Counted from the stretch's first letter, positions 35,449-44,873 are shown. The stretch is DNA of 64,000 nucleotides from JBFMFH01 sp964481395 (GCA_964481395.1 CAYZYG010000012.1:1-64000); one strand, 5' to 3'. Program-made: numbers and translations. The notes: a model not told the origin generated them from the letters alone.

Positions 35449-36153
35449 GTGTTCTACGACCTGATCGCGTTTCTCTGCCGGCCGTCCGCCTGGTGGGGGC
35501 GCCTGCGCGTGGAGGGGCTCGAGGCGATCCCCGCATCCGGTCCCGTGCTCATCGTGCCCAATCACGACAGTCAATGGGATCCGATCCTCGTGGGCCTCGC
35601 GGCGCTCCCGAGGCGCAGGCTCCGATTCCTGGCGCGGTCGGGCCTGTGGCGGATTCCGGGGCTCGGGCCGATCCTCAACGGCCTCGGACAGATCCCGATT
35701 CGGCGGGGACGCCGGGACGAAGCCGCGTTGGCCCGGGCCCTCGACCACCTGCGCCGCGGCGATGCGCTGACCGTGTTCCCCGAAGGACGCCTGTCGTGGG
35801 GCCAATCGATTCGCGCGAGGAGCGGCGTGGGCCTGCTTGCGTCCTGGTGCCCTGAGGCCGTGATCGTGCTGTGCGCGGTGGAAGGCACGACGGACTTCGT
35901 CCGTTTCCCGAGGCGGCCCCGTGTCAGGATCCGTTTCTTCACCCCGTCAGGCGGCCAGCGCCGGGCGGGCGAGGATCCCACAGGCACGGCCGCCAGACTC
36001 CTCGGCGAATTACGGGCGCTCGTGCCCCCGGCCCCCGCTGGTCGGAAAGGTATTGTGGGAGGGCCTCCCCGCATTCAGCGGTGGCTCGCGCGACAGGCGG
36101 TCCCGCAGCAGCACCGGGACCGGAACGGCGACGTCCCGCGGACAGGCAACTAG
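35449..36153 (+). CDS. plsC: 1-acyl-sn-glycerol-3-phosphate acyltransferase-like protein
   Basis: This 234-residue protein has the acyltransferase motifs NHDSQWD (the H-x4-D box) and FPEGRLSWG, with a hydrophobic start. It probably acylates lysophosphatidic acid in phospholipid synthesis. The GTG start at 35449 lies 28 bases after the tRNA. Its C-terminal 40 residues (GNGDVPRTGN-type tail) are low-complexity and may be disordered. The assignment to plsC rather than a related acyltransferase is tentative. Confidence 0.82.
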   Translation: MFYDLIAFLCRPSAWWGRLRVEGLEAIPASGPVLIVPNHDSQWDPILVGLAALPRRRLRFLARSGLWRIPGLGPILNGLGQIPIRRGRRDEAALARALDHLRRGDALTVFPEGRLSWGQSIRARSGVGLLASWCPEAVIVLCAVEGTTDFVRFPRRPRVRIRFFTPSGGQRRAGEDPTGTAARLLGELRALVPPAPAGRKGIVGGPPRIQRWLARQAVPQQHRDRNGDVPRTGN

Positions 36154-36222
36154 CACATCCGCAGAGGTCGTCGTCCCGCGCGCGTTGGCGGGCCGAGGGC
36201 GCGGTCCCGCCCCGCCGGCCGC

Positions 36223-36780
36223 TCAGTTGCGTTCGTCGTCGGGCTCCGCGTCCGGCGGCAGGCTGGTGGCGAAGTCGTCGAATTCGACTTCCCCGCCCGC
36301 CTCGCTGGTGTCTTCGACATCGAACACGCGCCCGCCGCCGCGGACCTTGATCGGCCCCTTCGGGCCGGTATCGGCCCTGCCCTTGGCCGGTCCACGCTTG
36401 CCGCGAGGCGGCGCCGGAGGTCCGAAGTTCCGTTCGCGCCTCGCCCCGGGGTCCGCGCCGCCGGGCGCGGCAGGCGCCGGCCGTGGAGAGCCGAACGACG
36501 ACCCTCCCATCGGAGGCCTGGGGCCCCGTTCCTCACGCGGCCTCGCTTCGCTGACCGACAGCGTGCGTCCCAGGAAGGGCTGGCCGTTCAGCCGCCGGAT
36601 GACCTCGGTGGCCGCCGCGATGTCGGCGTAGTCGATGAACGCGAACCCTCGCGGCCGACCGGTCTCGCGGTCCATCGGGAGCACGACGGACACGGGCTCG
36701 GCTACGGAGGCCACGTGGGCCCGCAGGTCCGCTTCACTGGCGCTGTAAGGGAGGTTTCCGATAAACAACCGGACTGCCAC
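36223..36780 (-). CDS. RRM-type RNA-binding protein
   Basis: This 185-residue protein has an N-terminal RRM with RNP2 LFIGNLPYSASEADL and RNP1 RGFAFIDY (residues about 4-80). A Gly/Pro/Arg-rich disordered tail with RGGGRVFDV ends in acidic residues. The GTG start at 36780 has GAGGTG upstream. Small bacterial RRM proteins of this kind are often cold- or stress-induced RNA chaperones. The partner RNA is unknown. Confidence 0.86.
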   Translation of the reverse strand: MAVRLFIGNLPYSASEADLRAHVASVAEPVSVVLPMDRETGRPRGFAFIDYADIAAATEVIRRLNGQPFLGRTLSVSEARPREERGPRPPMGGSSFGSPRPAPAAPGGADPGARRERNFGPPAPPRGKRGPAKGRADTGPKGPIKVRGGGRVFDVEDTSEAGGEVEFDDFATSLPPDAEPDDERN

Positions 36781-37025
36781 GCTCTGTTTTCACCTCATGG
36801 TTGGGCGGCGCTCGGCCGTCGTGGGGTGGTGCCAGACTGAAAGGATGCTGTCGGTGAGAGACACTGGGGAGCCAAGGTCCAGAATTGTCCCGGCCATGAC
36901 TCTAACAAACCTCGCCATGGCGCGCAACCCTCGATTCCGACCGGACCCGGGCGGACGCCCGCGCCCCGGCCCGTGGCCGCACGCCACACGATGACGTGAC
37001 ACGGGCGTTCGGGACGCACGCCGGG
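36781..37025. other. Intergenic region upstream of the RRM gene
   Basis: This stretch of about 245 bp lies downstream of the aminotransferase and upstream of the RRM gene on the minus strand. It may hold a long 5' leader, as in cold-shock-type genes. No clear promoter or structure was identified. Confidence 0.35.
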
Positions 37026-38210
37026 CTACACGCCGCTGGCCGCGGCCGGACGCTTCGTCCGCATCGCGGCAATCTCGGCCATGGCCTGAATGGCGGTCCG
37101 GATGTGGTCCTCGGTGTTGAACGGGCCGATTCCGAAGCGGACGCCGCCATGGATCTCCGCTGTCCCCAACTGCTCGTGCACCAGCGGGGCGCAGTGCAGG
37201 CCTGTGCGGACGGCGATGTTGTGGTTCCCGTCCAGCAGCGTCCCGACATCCCCGGCCTCCATGCCGTCAACGTTGCAGAGCAGCACGCTGATGTGATTCC
37301 GGAGATCGTCCTGACAGTACATCCGCACGCCATCGATCTCCCGCAGACCATCTCGCAGCATCGTCGTGAGCGCCATCTCCCGGCGGTGAATCGTCTCGAT
37401 GCCCTCCTGCAGCACCCAGCGCACGCCGGCGTTCAGCCCTGCGATGCCCGCCACGTTCGGCGTGCCGTACTCCATGCGGAACGGGTACTCCTCGAGGTGC
37501 CGGTGCAGCGCGGACCGCACGCCCGTCCCACCCGCGCGCGTGTGCTTCAACTCGACGCCGTCGCTCACGTACATGCCGCCGATTCCGGTCGGCCCCATCA
37601 GCGACTTGTGCCCGGTGAAGCACAGCACGCCGATGTTCATGGCCTGCACGTCGATGGGCGTCGCCCCGGCCGTCTGCGATGTGTCGACGACCAGCGTCAC
37701 TCCCCGCTCGCGGCAGACCCGCCCCACCTCGGCCACCGGCTGCACCGTGCCAATCACATTCGACCCGTGATTCAGGGCCACCACGCGCGTATTCGGCCGG
37801 ATGCGGCGCGCGATGTCGTCCGGGTCGACGAAGCCGGCTGCGTCGAACGGCACGTGTTCCAGCTCGACTCCGTGATCGTCGGCGAGGTGATACAACGGAC
37901 GCAGAACGGAGTTGTGCTCGATGGTCGTCGTGATGGCGTGGTCGCCACGTCCGAGCAGTCCGAACAGCGCCAGGTTCAGCGTGTCGGTGGAGTTGTAGCC
38001 GAAGGTGAGGCGTTCGGGATTGGTACCGTTGAAGAACTCCGTGAGCAGGCGCCGCGTGCGATCGACCAGGTCTCCGGCTTCCAGGCAGATGTCGTAGCCG
38101 GATCGGCCCGGGTTCACCCCGAACTTCCGGTAGAACGCATCCATGAACGCGTACGTCTCCTCGGGTTTCGGGAACGACGTCGCACCGTTGTCGAGATAGA
38201 TGATGTCCAT
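37026..38210 (-). CDS. Cysteine desulfurase-like class V aminotransferase
   Basis: This 394-residue PLP enzyme has YLDNGATSFPKP at the start, the Schiff-base Lys in CFTGHKSLMGPTGIGG, and a catalytic Cys in RTGLHCAPLVHEQLG. It resembles the group II (SufS/CsdA-like) desulfurases found in 'cysteine desulfurase family' proteins. It takes sulfur from cysteine for Fe-S or thio-cofactor synthesis. No partner IscU/SufU gene is adjacent. Selenocysteine lyase activity is a possible alternative. Confidence 0.88.
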   Translation of the reverse strand: MDIIYLDNGATSFPKPEETYAFMDAFYRKFGVNPGRSGYDICLEAGDLVDRTRRLLTEFFNGTNPERLTFGYNSTDTLNLALFGLLGRGDHAITTTIEHNSVLRPLYHLADDHGVELEHVPFDAAGFVDPDDIARRIRPNTRVVALNHGSNVIGTVQPVAEVGRVCRERGVTLVVDTSQTAGATPIDVQAMNIGVLCFTGHKSLMGPTGIGGMYVSDGVELKHTRAGGTGVRSALHRHLEEYPFRMEYGTPNVAGIAGLNAGVRWVLQEGIETIHRREMALTTMLRDGLREIDGVRMYCQDDLRNHISVLLCNVDGMEAGDVGTLLDGNHNIAVRTGLHCAPLVHEQLGTAEIHGGVRFGIGPFNTEDHIRTAIQAMAEIAAMRTKRPAAASGV

Positions 38211-38405
38211 GAACAGCCTCGGGTTGTCCTCTCCGCGCGTGAGTCTCTGGCAGGAGGGGGACTCGTTCCAGCCGGGGGCGGCCTCAGCAGTACTGCGCGC
38301 CGATCGCGCCTGCCTACTCTAGCAGGAGCAACGGGCCTTGAAAAGCACCGCTGCGGTCCGCGTGGTCCGGTTGCCACCGCTGCGCCGACGGGAGACCTGG
38401 TGAGG

Positions 38406-38411
38406 TAAAAT
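38406..38411 (+). promoter_or_regulatory. -10 TAAAAT of the PpiC lipoprotein gene
   Basis: TAAAAT precedes a strong AGGAG at 38423-38427 and the GTG start at 38433. No good -35 is visible. Confidence 0.4.
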
Positions 38412-38432
38412 ACTCGTCTCTCAGGAGATCCC

Positions 38433-39512
38433 GTGAAGCAACTCTTCAGAATCGCGCTCGTGCCGCTCCTGGCGGCGATCGTCGCCCTCCCGGCTTGTCG
38501 CAAGGAACAGGCATCGCCGACCCCGGCCCCCGCCGCGACCGCGCCGGCAGACCCGGCATCGCCTGCCGCGCCCGCCACGCCCGGTGGCGGCCTGGCACCG
38601 GATACCGCGCCCAAACCGGTACCCGCCGATCTGCCGGCAGTCGTCGCGAAGGTTGACGGCGTCGCGATCGAACGCGGCGAGTTCGAGATGGCGATCCGGA
38701 CGCTCGAGGCCCAGGCCGGCGGGGCCGTGCCTCCCGAACAGCGCGACAGCGTCTATCGCCAGGTGCTCGATCGCCTGATCGGGTACCGCCTGCTCGCGCA
38801 GGAAGCCAAGCGCCGCAACGTGGCGCCCGCGCCATGGGAGATCGATCGCCAGATGAGCGAACTCGAGAAGCAGTTCCCGTCCGCTCAAGCCTTTCAGGAG
38901 TCTCTGAAACAGCAGGGCGTCACCCTCGAGCGCCTGCGGGAAGACACCGTGGAGCGGCTCGCCATCAACACGATGCTGCAGAGCGAAGTGGACCCGCAGA
39001 TCAGCATCGACGATGCCGCGGCCCGGGCATTCTACGATGCGAATCGCGCGCGGTTCCGCGAAGGCGAGAGCGTGCGGGCCAGCCACATTCTGATCCAGGC
39101 CCCGGCCGGCATGAAGGACGTGGACCGGATGACGGCGAAGGCCCTGGCCGAGAGCATCCAGCAGGACCTGAAGGGCGGCCGGTCCTTCGCAGATCTGGCG
39201 AAGATCCACTCCCAGGATCCGGGGTCGGCCGAAAAGGGCGGCGACCTGGGGTTCTTCGTGCGCGGACAGATGGTGCCGGCCTTCGAACGGGCGGCGTTCG
39301 CGCTCCAGAAAGGTCAGACGAGCGGCATCGTCGAGACCTCGTTCGGCTACCACATCATCCGGGTGACCGAGCGCCGTCCGGAGCGCGAACTCGGCTTCGA
39401 CGAGGTCAAGGGACAGATCGGCGAGTTCCTGCTCCAGCAGCAGCGCGAAGAGAAGAGCGAGGCGTTCATCGGCCAGCTCCGCGCGAAGGCCAAGATCGAC
39501 ATCCTGATGTGA
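38433..39512 (+). CDS. Peptidyl-prolyl isomerase lipoprotein (parvulin, SurA/PrsA-like)
   Basis: This 359-residue periplasmic protein has a signal peptide with lipobox LPAC (Cys about residue 22), then a Pro/Ala-rich linker to residue 65. A SurA-like helical N-domain and a parvulin domain (ASHILIQAPAGM, GGDLGFFVRGQMVPAFERAAF, GYHIIRVTERR) follow. It likely folds outer-membrane proteins. The GTG at 38433 has a strong AGGAG six bases upstream. Confidence 0.9.
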   Translation: MKQLFRIALVPLLAAIVALPACRKEQASPTPAPAATAPADPASPAAPATPGGGLAPDTAPKPVPADLPAVVAKVDGVAIERGEFEMAIRTLEAQAGGAVPPEQRDSVYRQVLDRLIGYRLLAQEAKRRNVAPAPWEIDRQMSELEKQFPSAQAFQESLKQQGVTLERLREDTVERLAINTMLQSEVDPQISIDDAAARAFYDANRARFREGESVRASHILIQAPAGMKDVDRMTAKALAESIQQDLKGGRSFADLAKIHSQDPGSAEKGGDLGFFVRGQMVPAFERAAFALQKGQTSGIVETSFGYHIIRVTERRPERELGFDEVKGQIGEFLLQQQREEKSEAFIGQLRAKAKIDILM

Positions 39513-39540
39513 TGCGCGGGGCGTCCCGCGGGAGGAGTCC

Positions 39541-40830
39541 ATGCGGCGAGTCCCCAAGGCTTACCGTCATCGCGAGATCCGAGGGCAGAAGCTGCGTCCC
39601 GAAACCCTGATGATGAGCTACGGGTACGACCCGCAGTTCTCCGAAGGCGCGGTGAAGTGCCCGATCTTCCAGACCTCGACCTTCGCATTCAGGACCGCTG
39701 AAGAAGGCAAGGCCTTCTTCGAGGTCGCCTACGGGCTCCGGGAGCAGCGGCCGAACGAGGAACCGGGACTCATCTACTCGCGCGTCAACAACCCGGATCT
39801 CGAAATCCTGGAGGACAGGCTCGCGCTCTGGGACGAGGCGGAGTCGGGGCTCGTGTTCAGTTCCGGCATGGCTGCCATTTCCACGGCGCTGTTGAGTTTC
39901 CTGCGCCCCGGCGACGTACTGATCTGCTCGGAACCCGTGTACGGGGGCACCGAGTTCCTGGTCGAGCACGTGCTGCCCCAATTCGGCATCCAGCGGGTCT
40001 GGTTCGGCTCCGGCACCATGAAGCCGACGCTGGACCAGGCGCTGGCGCACGCGCGGACGCTCGGCCGCGTCGGCCTGATTTACTTGGAGACGCCGGCCAA
40101 CCCGACCATCGGTCTCGTGGACATCGGGGCGTGTGCCGCCGCCGCCCGGGCGCTGCCCGATTCCGACGGCCGCGCGCCGCTCGTCGTGGTCGACAACACG
40201 TTTCTCGGGCCCCTCTGGCAGCACCCGCTTCGGCACGGCGCCGACCTCGTCATCTACTCCCTCACGAAATACGCGGGCGGCCACAGCGACCTGATTGCCG
40301 GCGGCTGCCTCGGGCGCGAGGACCTGATCGCGACCGTGCGCGGGATGCGTACCATCCTCGGCACGATCTCCGACCCGCACACGGGCTGGCTGCTCATGCG
40401 CAGCCTCGAAACCCTGAAGCTGCGGATGACGAGCGCCATGAAGAACGCCCGCTACGTGGCGGACTTCCTGGCCGATCACCCGAAGGTCAAGAGCGTCCAC
40501 TACCTCGGCTTCCTCCGGGAGGAAGACCCGCAATTCGACATCTACCAGCGCCAGTGCCTCTCGCCGGGGTCCACGTTCGCGTTCGAGATCCACGGAGGCG
40601 AGGCGGAGGCCTTCCGGGCGCTGAACAGCCTGCGGCTCATCAAGCTCGCCGTCAGCCTCGGCGGAACGGAATCGCTGATGGAGCACCCGGGCACGATGAC
40701 CCACTCCGACGTGCCGGCGGCGCGGCAGGTCGAGATGGGCATCACGCCAGGTCTGCTCCGCCTGTCGGTGGGCCTGGAGCATCCCGACGACCTGATCGCG
40801 GACCTCGGTCAGGCGCTGGAGGCGGTCTGA
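39541..40830 (+). CDS. Cys/Met metabolism PLP enzyme (methionine gamma-lyase/cystathionine gamma-synthase type)
   Basis: This 429-residue enzyme has PIFQTSTFAFRTAEEG, YSRVNNPDLEILEDRLA, SSGMAAISTALLSFL and the PLP Lys in YSLTKYAGGHSDLIAG. The Cys/Met-Met-PP family cleaves or forms sulfur amino acids. Its long N-terminal extension and FEVAYG resemble bacterial methionine gamma-lyase-like proteins. It begins 28 bases after the PpiC gene. The exact activity cannot be fixed from motifs. Confidence 0.87.
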   Translation: MRRVPKAYRHREIRGQKLRPETLMMSYGYDPQFSEGAVKCPIFQTSTFAFRTAEEGKAFFEVAYGLREQRPNEEPGLIYSRVNNPDLEILEDRLALWDEAESGLVFSSGMAAISTALLSFLRPGDVLICSEPVYGGTEFLVEHVLPQFGIQRVWFGSGTMKPTLDQALAHARTLGRVGLIYLETPANPTIGLVDIGACAAAARALPDSDGRAPLVVVDNTFLGPLWQHPLRHGADLVIYSLTKYAGGHSDLIAGGCLGREDLIATVRGMRTILGTISDPHTGWLLMRSLETLKLRMTSAMKNARYVADFLADHPKVKSVHYLGFLREEDPQFDIYQRQCLSPGSTFAFEIHGGEAEAFRALNSLRLIKLAVSLGGTESLMEHPGTMTHSDVPAARQVEMGITPGLLRLSVGLEHPDDLIADLGQALEAV

Positions 40831-41037
40831 CCCAGCGCCGGACGATGGTGAGCGCACTGGGCCAGCGTCGGGCTGTTCAAACACCGACAGACGCGGTCGG
40901 CGTTGCGCCGCATTCCCGACTTCCCGTAGTTCGGCGCCGCCGAAAAACCGGCGTTCAGAGGCCCGGCGGTAGTAAACTCTTTGAAGATTGGTCGGAGAAA
41001 GCTGGATCGGACTTTGCTAATCTCTCTGGCATCATTT

Positions 41038-41057
41038 GTCGCGCGGGAGCGCGCGAC
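41038..41057 (+). promoter_or_regulatory. 8-bp perfect hairpin before the ferredoxin Shine-Dalgarno
   Basis: GTCGCGCG and CGCGCGAC form a perfect stem with a GGAG loop. It ends about 20 bases before the ATG at 41078, immediately before TTGGAGG. It could control access to the ribosome site. Confidence 0.35.
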
Positions 41058-41077
41058 CCGATTGGAGGCTACCTGAC

Positions 41078-41326
41078 ATGGCACTGTTGATCAACGAGGA
41101 ATGCATCAGCTGCGGCGCGTGCGAGCCGGAATGCCCGAACGAGGCGATCACCCAGGGCGAATCGATCTACGTTATTGAACCGGACAAGTGCACGGAATGC
41201 GTCGGTGCCTTCGATACGTCCAAGTGCGTTGAGGTCTGCCCGGTTGACGGCTGCATCGTTCCCGACCCGGCCCACGCCGAGAGCCGCGAGCAGCTCGAAG
41301 CCAAGTACCACGCGCTGCACGGCTAA
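41078..41326 (+). CDS. YfhL-type 2[4Fe-4S] ferredoxin
   Basis: This 82-residue protein has CISCGACEPECP for one cluster and CTECVGAFDTSKCVEVCP for the second, the latter with the long insertion typical of YfhL/Alvin-type ferredoxins. It carries electrons for an unidentified partner. The ATG at 41078 has GGAGG 11 bases upstream; a longer frame has no such site. Confidence 0.93.
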   Translation: MALLINEECISCGACEPECPNEAITQGESIYVIEPDKCTECVGAFDTSKCVEVCPVDGCIVPDPAHAESREQLEAKYHALHG

Positions 41327-41378
41327 CGAGCACCGCAGGGCCGCGCGGTCCGACGTCGTTCCTTCCGGCACCACGCTC

Positions 41379-41402
41379 CCGGGGGACTGCCAGGTCCCCC
41401 GG
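41379..41402 (+). terminator. Strong hairpin after ferredoxin
   Basis: A perfect 9-bp stem (CCGGGGGAC/GTCCCCCGG) with a TGCCAG loop lies about 50 bases after the stop. Outer CACCAC/GTGGTG can extend it. No U-tract follows. Confidence 0.5.
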
Positions 41403-41538
41403 TGGTGCGTACGGGCGTTCAGCCCTTCGATGCGCGCGCGCGGCAGCGACACGCGTCCCGTCAGGGCTGAGCGCGGAACGGACGCACGAGGCCCGGCACC
41501 CGAGTACCTTCGGCGGCCAAACGTGCGGGTCGAAGCAC

Positions 41539-42474
41539 TCAGCCCGCCAGTTCGTCGTAGGCCGCCACGAGCACGCGCTCCACGAGCGGGCCGTGATCCG
41601 GGAATCCCGGGAGCGGCTCCGTGATGCCGGCGATCCCGTCGCGCGTCCGGCCGGCCTTCATCTCCTTCCGGACGAAGTCCAGCAGCGCCGTCAGATAGTC
41701 GCGCATCGTGGCAAGATCCGCCCGCGGACCGGTCACGTCGAACTGAGGTCCTGCGTGGCCGAAGATGAAGATCGTGCCCCGGCCGTGGTCGGCTGCGACG
41801 GCCTCGAGCGCCGTGATCCAGTTCGACATCGACGCCCCTGCGGGCCGATCGATGAACGGGTGACGGCGGTTGAAGACCAGGTCGCCCATGTGAACCACGT
41901 CGGCCTTCTCGAAGGTGACGACGGCGTCTCCGCTCGTGTGCGCCGGTCCGTAGTACTTCAGCGCCATCACCTCGCCCCCCACCTCATCCCGCCACGTCTT
42001 CTGGAAGGTCGCGTTCGCATAGACCTGCTCCGGTGGCGGCGGGGCCCCGGGCTTCGCTGAGGCGGCCGCGCGGTCGGCCGCCTCTTTCTGCAGCGTCGGC
42101 ACGTTCGCGTGCGCCAGAATCTTCCGCGCGACCGGACGGAACACCGCGTTGCCGCCCGTGTGGTCGCCATGATGGTGCGTGTTGATCAGGTAGTCCAGCT
42201 CCCGGTTGCGGCTGCGGGCGTTCACGCCGTCGAGGCACACCTTGGCCGTCGCGGGAAACTGGGCGTCGACCACCACGACGCTCTGGGGATCGACATGCCA
42301 CCCGATCGTGCCGCCCTGGCCGGTGAAGAGGCCGACGCTCCGGCGGACGGGAGCGAATGCCGTGGCCGGCGGCGTCTGCCCCGCCGCTTGCGCGAAGAGC
42401 TGCCGGAGGTCGAGCGCGGACGCGGCCATCGTTGCGGACGCTGCCGTCAGGAACTGACGCCGATTGATGGACAT
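41539..42474 (-). CDS. Secreted MBL-fold metallo-hydrolase
   Basis: This 311-residue protein starts MSINRRQFLTAASATMAASA, a Tat-type signal (RRQFLTA). The zinc set includes INTHHHGDHTGGNAVF (HxHxDH) and downstream GPAHTSGDAVV and FGHAGPQFDV. It hydrolyses an unknown ester or amide in the periplasm. It is a lone gene, next to tRNA-Pro. Confidence 0.85.
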   Translation of the reverse strand: MSINRRQFLTAASATMAASALDLRQLFAQAAGQTPPATAFAPVRRSVGLFTGQGGTIGWHVDPQSVVVVDAQFPATAKVCLDGVNARSRNRELDYLINTHHHGDHTGGNAVFRPVARKILAHANVPTLQKEAADRAAASAKPGAPPPPEQVYANATFQKTWRDEVGGEVMALKYYGPAHTSGDAVVTFEKADVVHMGDLVFNRRHPFIDRPAGASMSNWITALEAVAADHGRGTIFIFGHAGPQFDVTGPRADLATMRDYLTALLDFVRKEMKAGRTRDGIAGITEPLPGFPDHGPLVERVLVAAYDELAG

Positions 42475-42502
42475 GGTTCACCCTCCTCGAGTCTGACGGG
42501 GA

Positions 42503-42522
42503 CGCCGCTCCTCCGAGCGGCG
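42503..42522 (-). terminator. 8-bp hairpin between tRNA-Pro and the MBL gene
   Basis: CGCCGCTC/GAGCGGCG forms a perfect 8-bp stem with a CTCC loop, downstream of the tRNA on the minus strand. It may end the tRNA transcript. Confidence 0.4.
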
Positions 42523-42594
42523 CTCGTGTACGCACGAAGGCGGCAGGAGCCGGAGCCTCGTTGCGGCCTCGTGGCTACCTACCGCCCTCAGATC

Positions 42595-42671
42595 TGGTCG
42601 GGATGACTGGATTCGAACCAGCGACCCCCTGAACCCCATTCAGGTGCGCTACCAGGCTGCGCTACATCCCG
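42595..42671 (-). tRNA. tRNA-Pro (GGG)
   Basis: On the minus strand a full cloverleaf is visible: acceptor CGGGATG with CATCCCG, anticodon stem CCTGA/TCAGG with loop ATGGGGT (anticodon GGG), and T arm CTGGTTCGAATCCAG. CCA is encoded. It starts at 42671. Confidence 0.95.
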
Positions 42672-42675
42672 GAAC

Positions 42676-43179
42676 TTACGACCTTCCCTTGCTTTTCCGT
42701 CGCGAGGGCCGCTTCGGCGGCCAGCTCTGCGTTCTTCCCCGCTCGCCGTCGAGGTCCGGCAACGCCGCCTGGACCCCCTCCGCTCGCTGCGGCTCCCCGC
42801 CGGTCGATTCTCGCCGGTCGGACGAGAGCCACTCGTGCAACGCCCGCAACTCCTGTCGAATGGCCGCCAGTCTCGCCCGGGTATCTCCGTCGACGAGTTG
42901 CGCGTCGTCTTCGTCGAGGGGGCGACCCTCCCCTTCTATCCTGCGTCGGGCGCCGGCAAGCGTCAAGCCTTCGCCAAAGACCAGTTCGCGGATCCTGAGC
43001 ACGCGTTCCACGTCCGAGCGGCGGTACACGCGCGGCGAACCGGCGGCGCGCTGGATACCGAGGCCGGGGAACTCGACCTCCCACGACCGTAACACGTAGG
43101 GCTGCAGGCTCGCGATCTCGCAGACCTCGGACGGCTTGAACCACTCCCGGTCTGGAATCTCCACGCGGGTCTCAGCCAC
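42676..43179 (-). CDS. MerR-family transcriptional regulator
   Basis: This 167-residue protein has a MerR helix-turn-helix and wing (FKPSEVCEIASLQPYVLRSW, SPRVYRRSDVERVLRIREL), then a short dimer helix and a basic C-tail (KRPSRRKSKG). It lacks an obvious effector domain, as in small MerR proteins like HspR/MlrA-type truncations. The GTG at 43179 has AAGGA five bases upstream; a longer frame is Arg-rich and not family-like. It is followed by tRNA-Pro. Confidence 0.82.
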   Translation of the reverse strand: MAETRVEIPDREWFKPSEVCEIASLQPYVLRSWEVEFPGLGIQRAAGSPRVYRRSDVERVLRIRELVFGEGLTLAGARRRIEGEGRPLDEDDAQLVDGDTRARLAAIRQELRALHEWLSSDRRESTGGEPQRAEGVQAALPDLDGERGRTQSWPPKRPSRRKSKGRS

Positions 43180-43191
43180 GGATCCTTCGAG

Positions 43192-43197
43192 AGTATA
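43192..43197 (-). promoter_or_regulatory. -10 TATACT for the MerR gene
   Basis: On the minus strand TATACT ends 12 bases before the GTG at 43179, with AAGGA in between, so the leader would be very short. Confidence 0.4.
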
Positions 43198-43339
43198 GCA
43201 CGCCGCTCTGCGTCTCAGGCCGACCCGTCGCCGCACGCGCCACGCGCGGACCCGCGCGCGGGCGTCCGAACCTGCCCGGCCGCTCAACCCTCAGTCGTGA
43301 GGGTACAAGGGACGTCACTGTTCTCCCACATCGAGGGAG

Positions 43340-44776
43340 TCAAGAACGCGATCGCCGCGCCGACCGCGACCTCACCTCGATGCGAATGGGTGTCCCCTCG
43401 AACCCGAACGAGTCTCGCAACTGGTTAATCAGAAAGCGCTCGTACGAAAAGTGGAAGGTCGTCGCCACGTTCGTGAAGAACACGAAGCGGGGCGGCGCCA
43501 CTCCAACCTGGGTGGCATACAGCACACGGACCTCGCGCCGGCCGGGACTCGCCGGAGGATGCGCTGCAGTCACGGCCTCGACAAACCGGTTCAGCTCGGA
43601 GGTCGTGATCCGGCGATGACGTGCGGCCGCCACGCGGGCGACCGTCTCCAGCACCCGGGGTACGCGTTCCCCCGTGACCGCCGAGACGTGCAACAGAGGA
43701 GCGTACTCGAGGAACTTCATCTTCCGGCGCAGCTCCTCGTCGAACACCGAACCGGCGTCGGGCCCCCTCCCTTTCATCAGATCCCACTTGTTTGCTGCCA
43801 CAACCAGGCCGCGCCCGGCCTTGTCGGCCTCGCCGGCGACTGCAGCGTCCTGATCCGCGACGCCTTCGGCGGCGTCGAGCACCAGCACGACGACGTCGGC
43901 CCGGGCGATGGCGCGCTTCGCCTGAAGCACGCTGACGGCCTCCACGGTCCCGGAGCGTGCCACGCGTCCTGGCCGGCGGATACCAGCAGTATCGACAATA
44001 CGAAAGGACCTGCCGTGCCACGCCAGCACGACATCAATAGCGTCTCGGGTGGTGCCGGGCATGTCGCTGACGAGCACACGCTCCTCGCGCAGCAACCGGT
44101 TCACGAGCGAGGACTTGCCGACGTTCGGTCGGCCGACGATCGCAACGGCGACCTCCACCGGGCCGTCGGGTACCTGTCCGTCCGCATCGCCCGAGCCATG
44201 CGGGCCGTCCGCGTCTGGCGCGTCCGGACGACCCGTCTCTCCGCCGGCCGACGAACCGCGGGGGGCGGCCTGTTTGGCCATGCGCGCCACGATGAGGTCC
44301 AGCAGATCGCCCACGCCCAGCCCGTGTTCCGCGGAGACTTCGACGGCGTCTTCGAATCCCAGCCGGTAGAACTCCAGGGACCCAGCCCGCGACCGGCGGT
44401 CATCGGCCTTGTTGATGGCCAGCACCGCCGGCTTGCCCGCCGCGCGGATTGCGGCAGCCACGTCGTCGTCAGCCGGCAGGTGCCCCTCGACGGCATCCAC
44501 CACGAAGACCACGAGATCGGCGCTGGCGATGGCCTGCCGGCCTTTCTCGACGACCAGGGCGTGCAGGGGATCCTGGCTGGCTCCGAACATGCCGCCGGTA
44601 TCAGTGAGCTGGAAGCCGTACTGCTGCCAACTCGCCCGCTGCGTGATGACGTCGCGCGTGGTCCCGGGCAGCGGGGCCACGATCGCGCGGCGTGATCCGG
44701 CGATCCTGTTGAACAGCGTCGACTTGCCGACGTTGGGCCGGCCGACGAGCACGACCGCCGGTAGTCTGCGACTCAC
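43340..44776 (-). CDS. der: GTPase Der (double Era-like)
   Basis: This 478-residue protein has two GTPase domains. The first shows VGRPNVGKSTLFNRIAG, DTGGMFG and NKAD; the second has VGRPNVGKSSLVNRLLR, VDTAGIRR and NKWD. A KH-like C-domain follows (VFFTNVATTFHFSYERFLINQL). It matures the 50S ribosome. The GTG at 44776 has GGAGGAGG upstream. The linker between domains is longer and acidic compared with E. coli Der. Confidence 0.95.
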   Translation of the reverse strand: MSRRLPAVVLVGRPNVGKSTLFNRIAGSRRAIVAPLPGTTRDVITQRASWQQYGFQLTDTGGMFGASQDPLHALVVEKGRQAIASADLVVFVVDAVEGHLPADDDVAAAIRAAGKPAVLAINKADDRRSRAGSLEFYRLGFEDAVEVSAEHGLGVGDLLDLIVARMAKQAAPRGSSAGGETGRPDAPDADGPHGSGDADGQVPDGPVEVAVAIVGRPNVGKSSLVNRLLREERVLVSDMPGTTRDAIDVVLAWHGRSFRIVDTAGIRRPGRVARSGTVEAVSVLQAKRAIARADVVVLVLDAAEGVADQDAAVAGEADKAGRGLVVAANKWDLMKGRGPDAGSVFDEELRRKMKFLEYAPLLHVSAVTGERVPRVLETVARVAAARHRRITTSELNRFVEAVTAAHPPASPGRREVRVLYATQVGVAPPRFVFFTNVATTFHFSYERFLINQLRDSFGFEGTPIRIEVRSRSARRSRS

Positions 44777-44873
44777 TCGTGTGTCCTCCTCCAGCCGAGG
44801 CGCTCCATGATAGTGCCATTCGGGGCTCCCTCGCCGCCCTTCTCCGCGGCCGCACCGGGCGCTTGCTCTCGGC

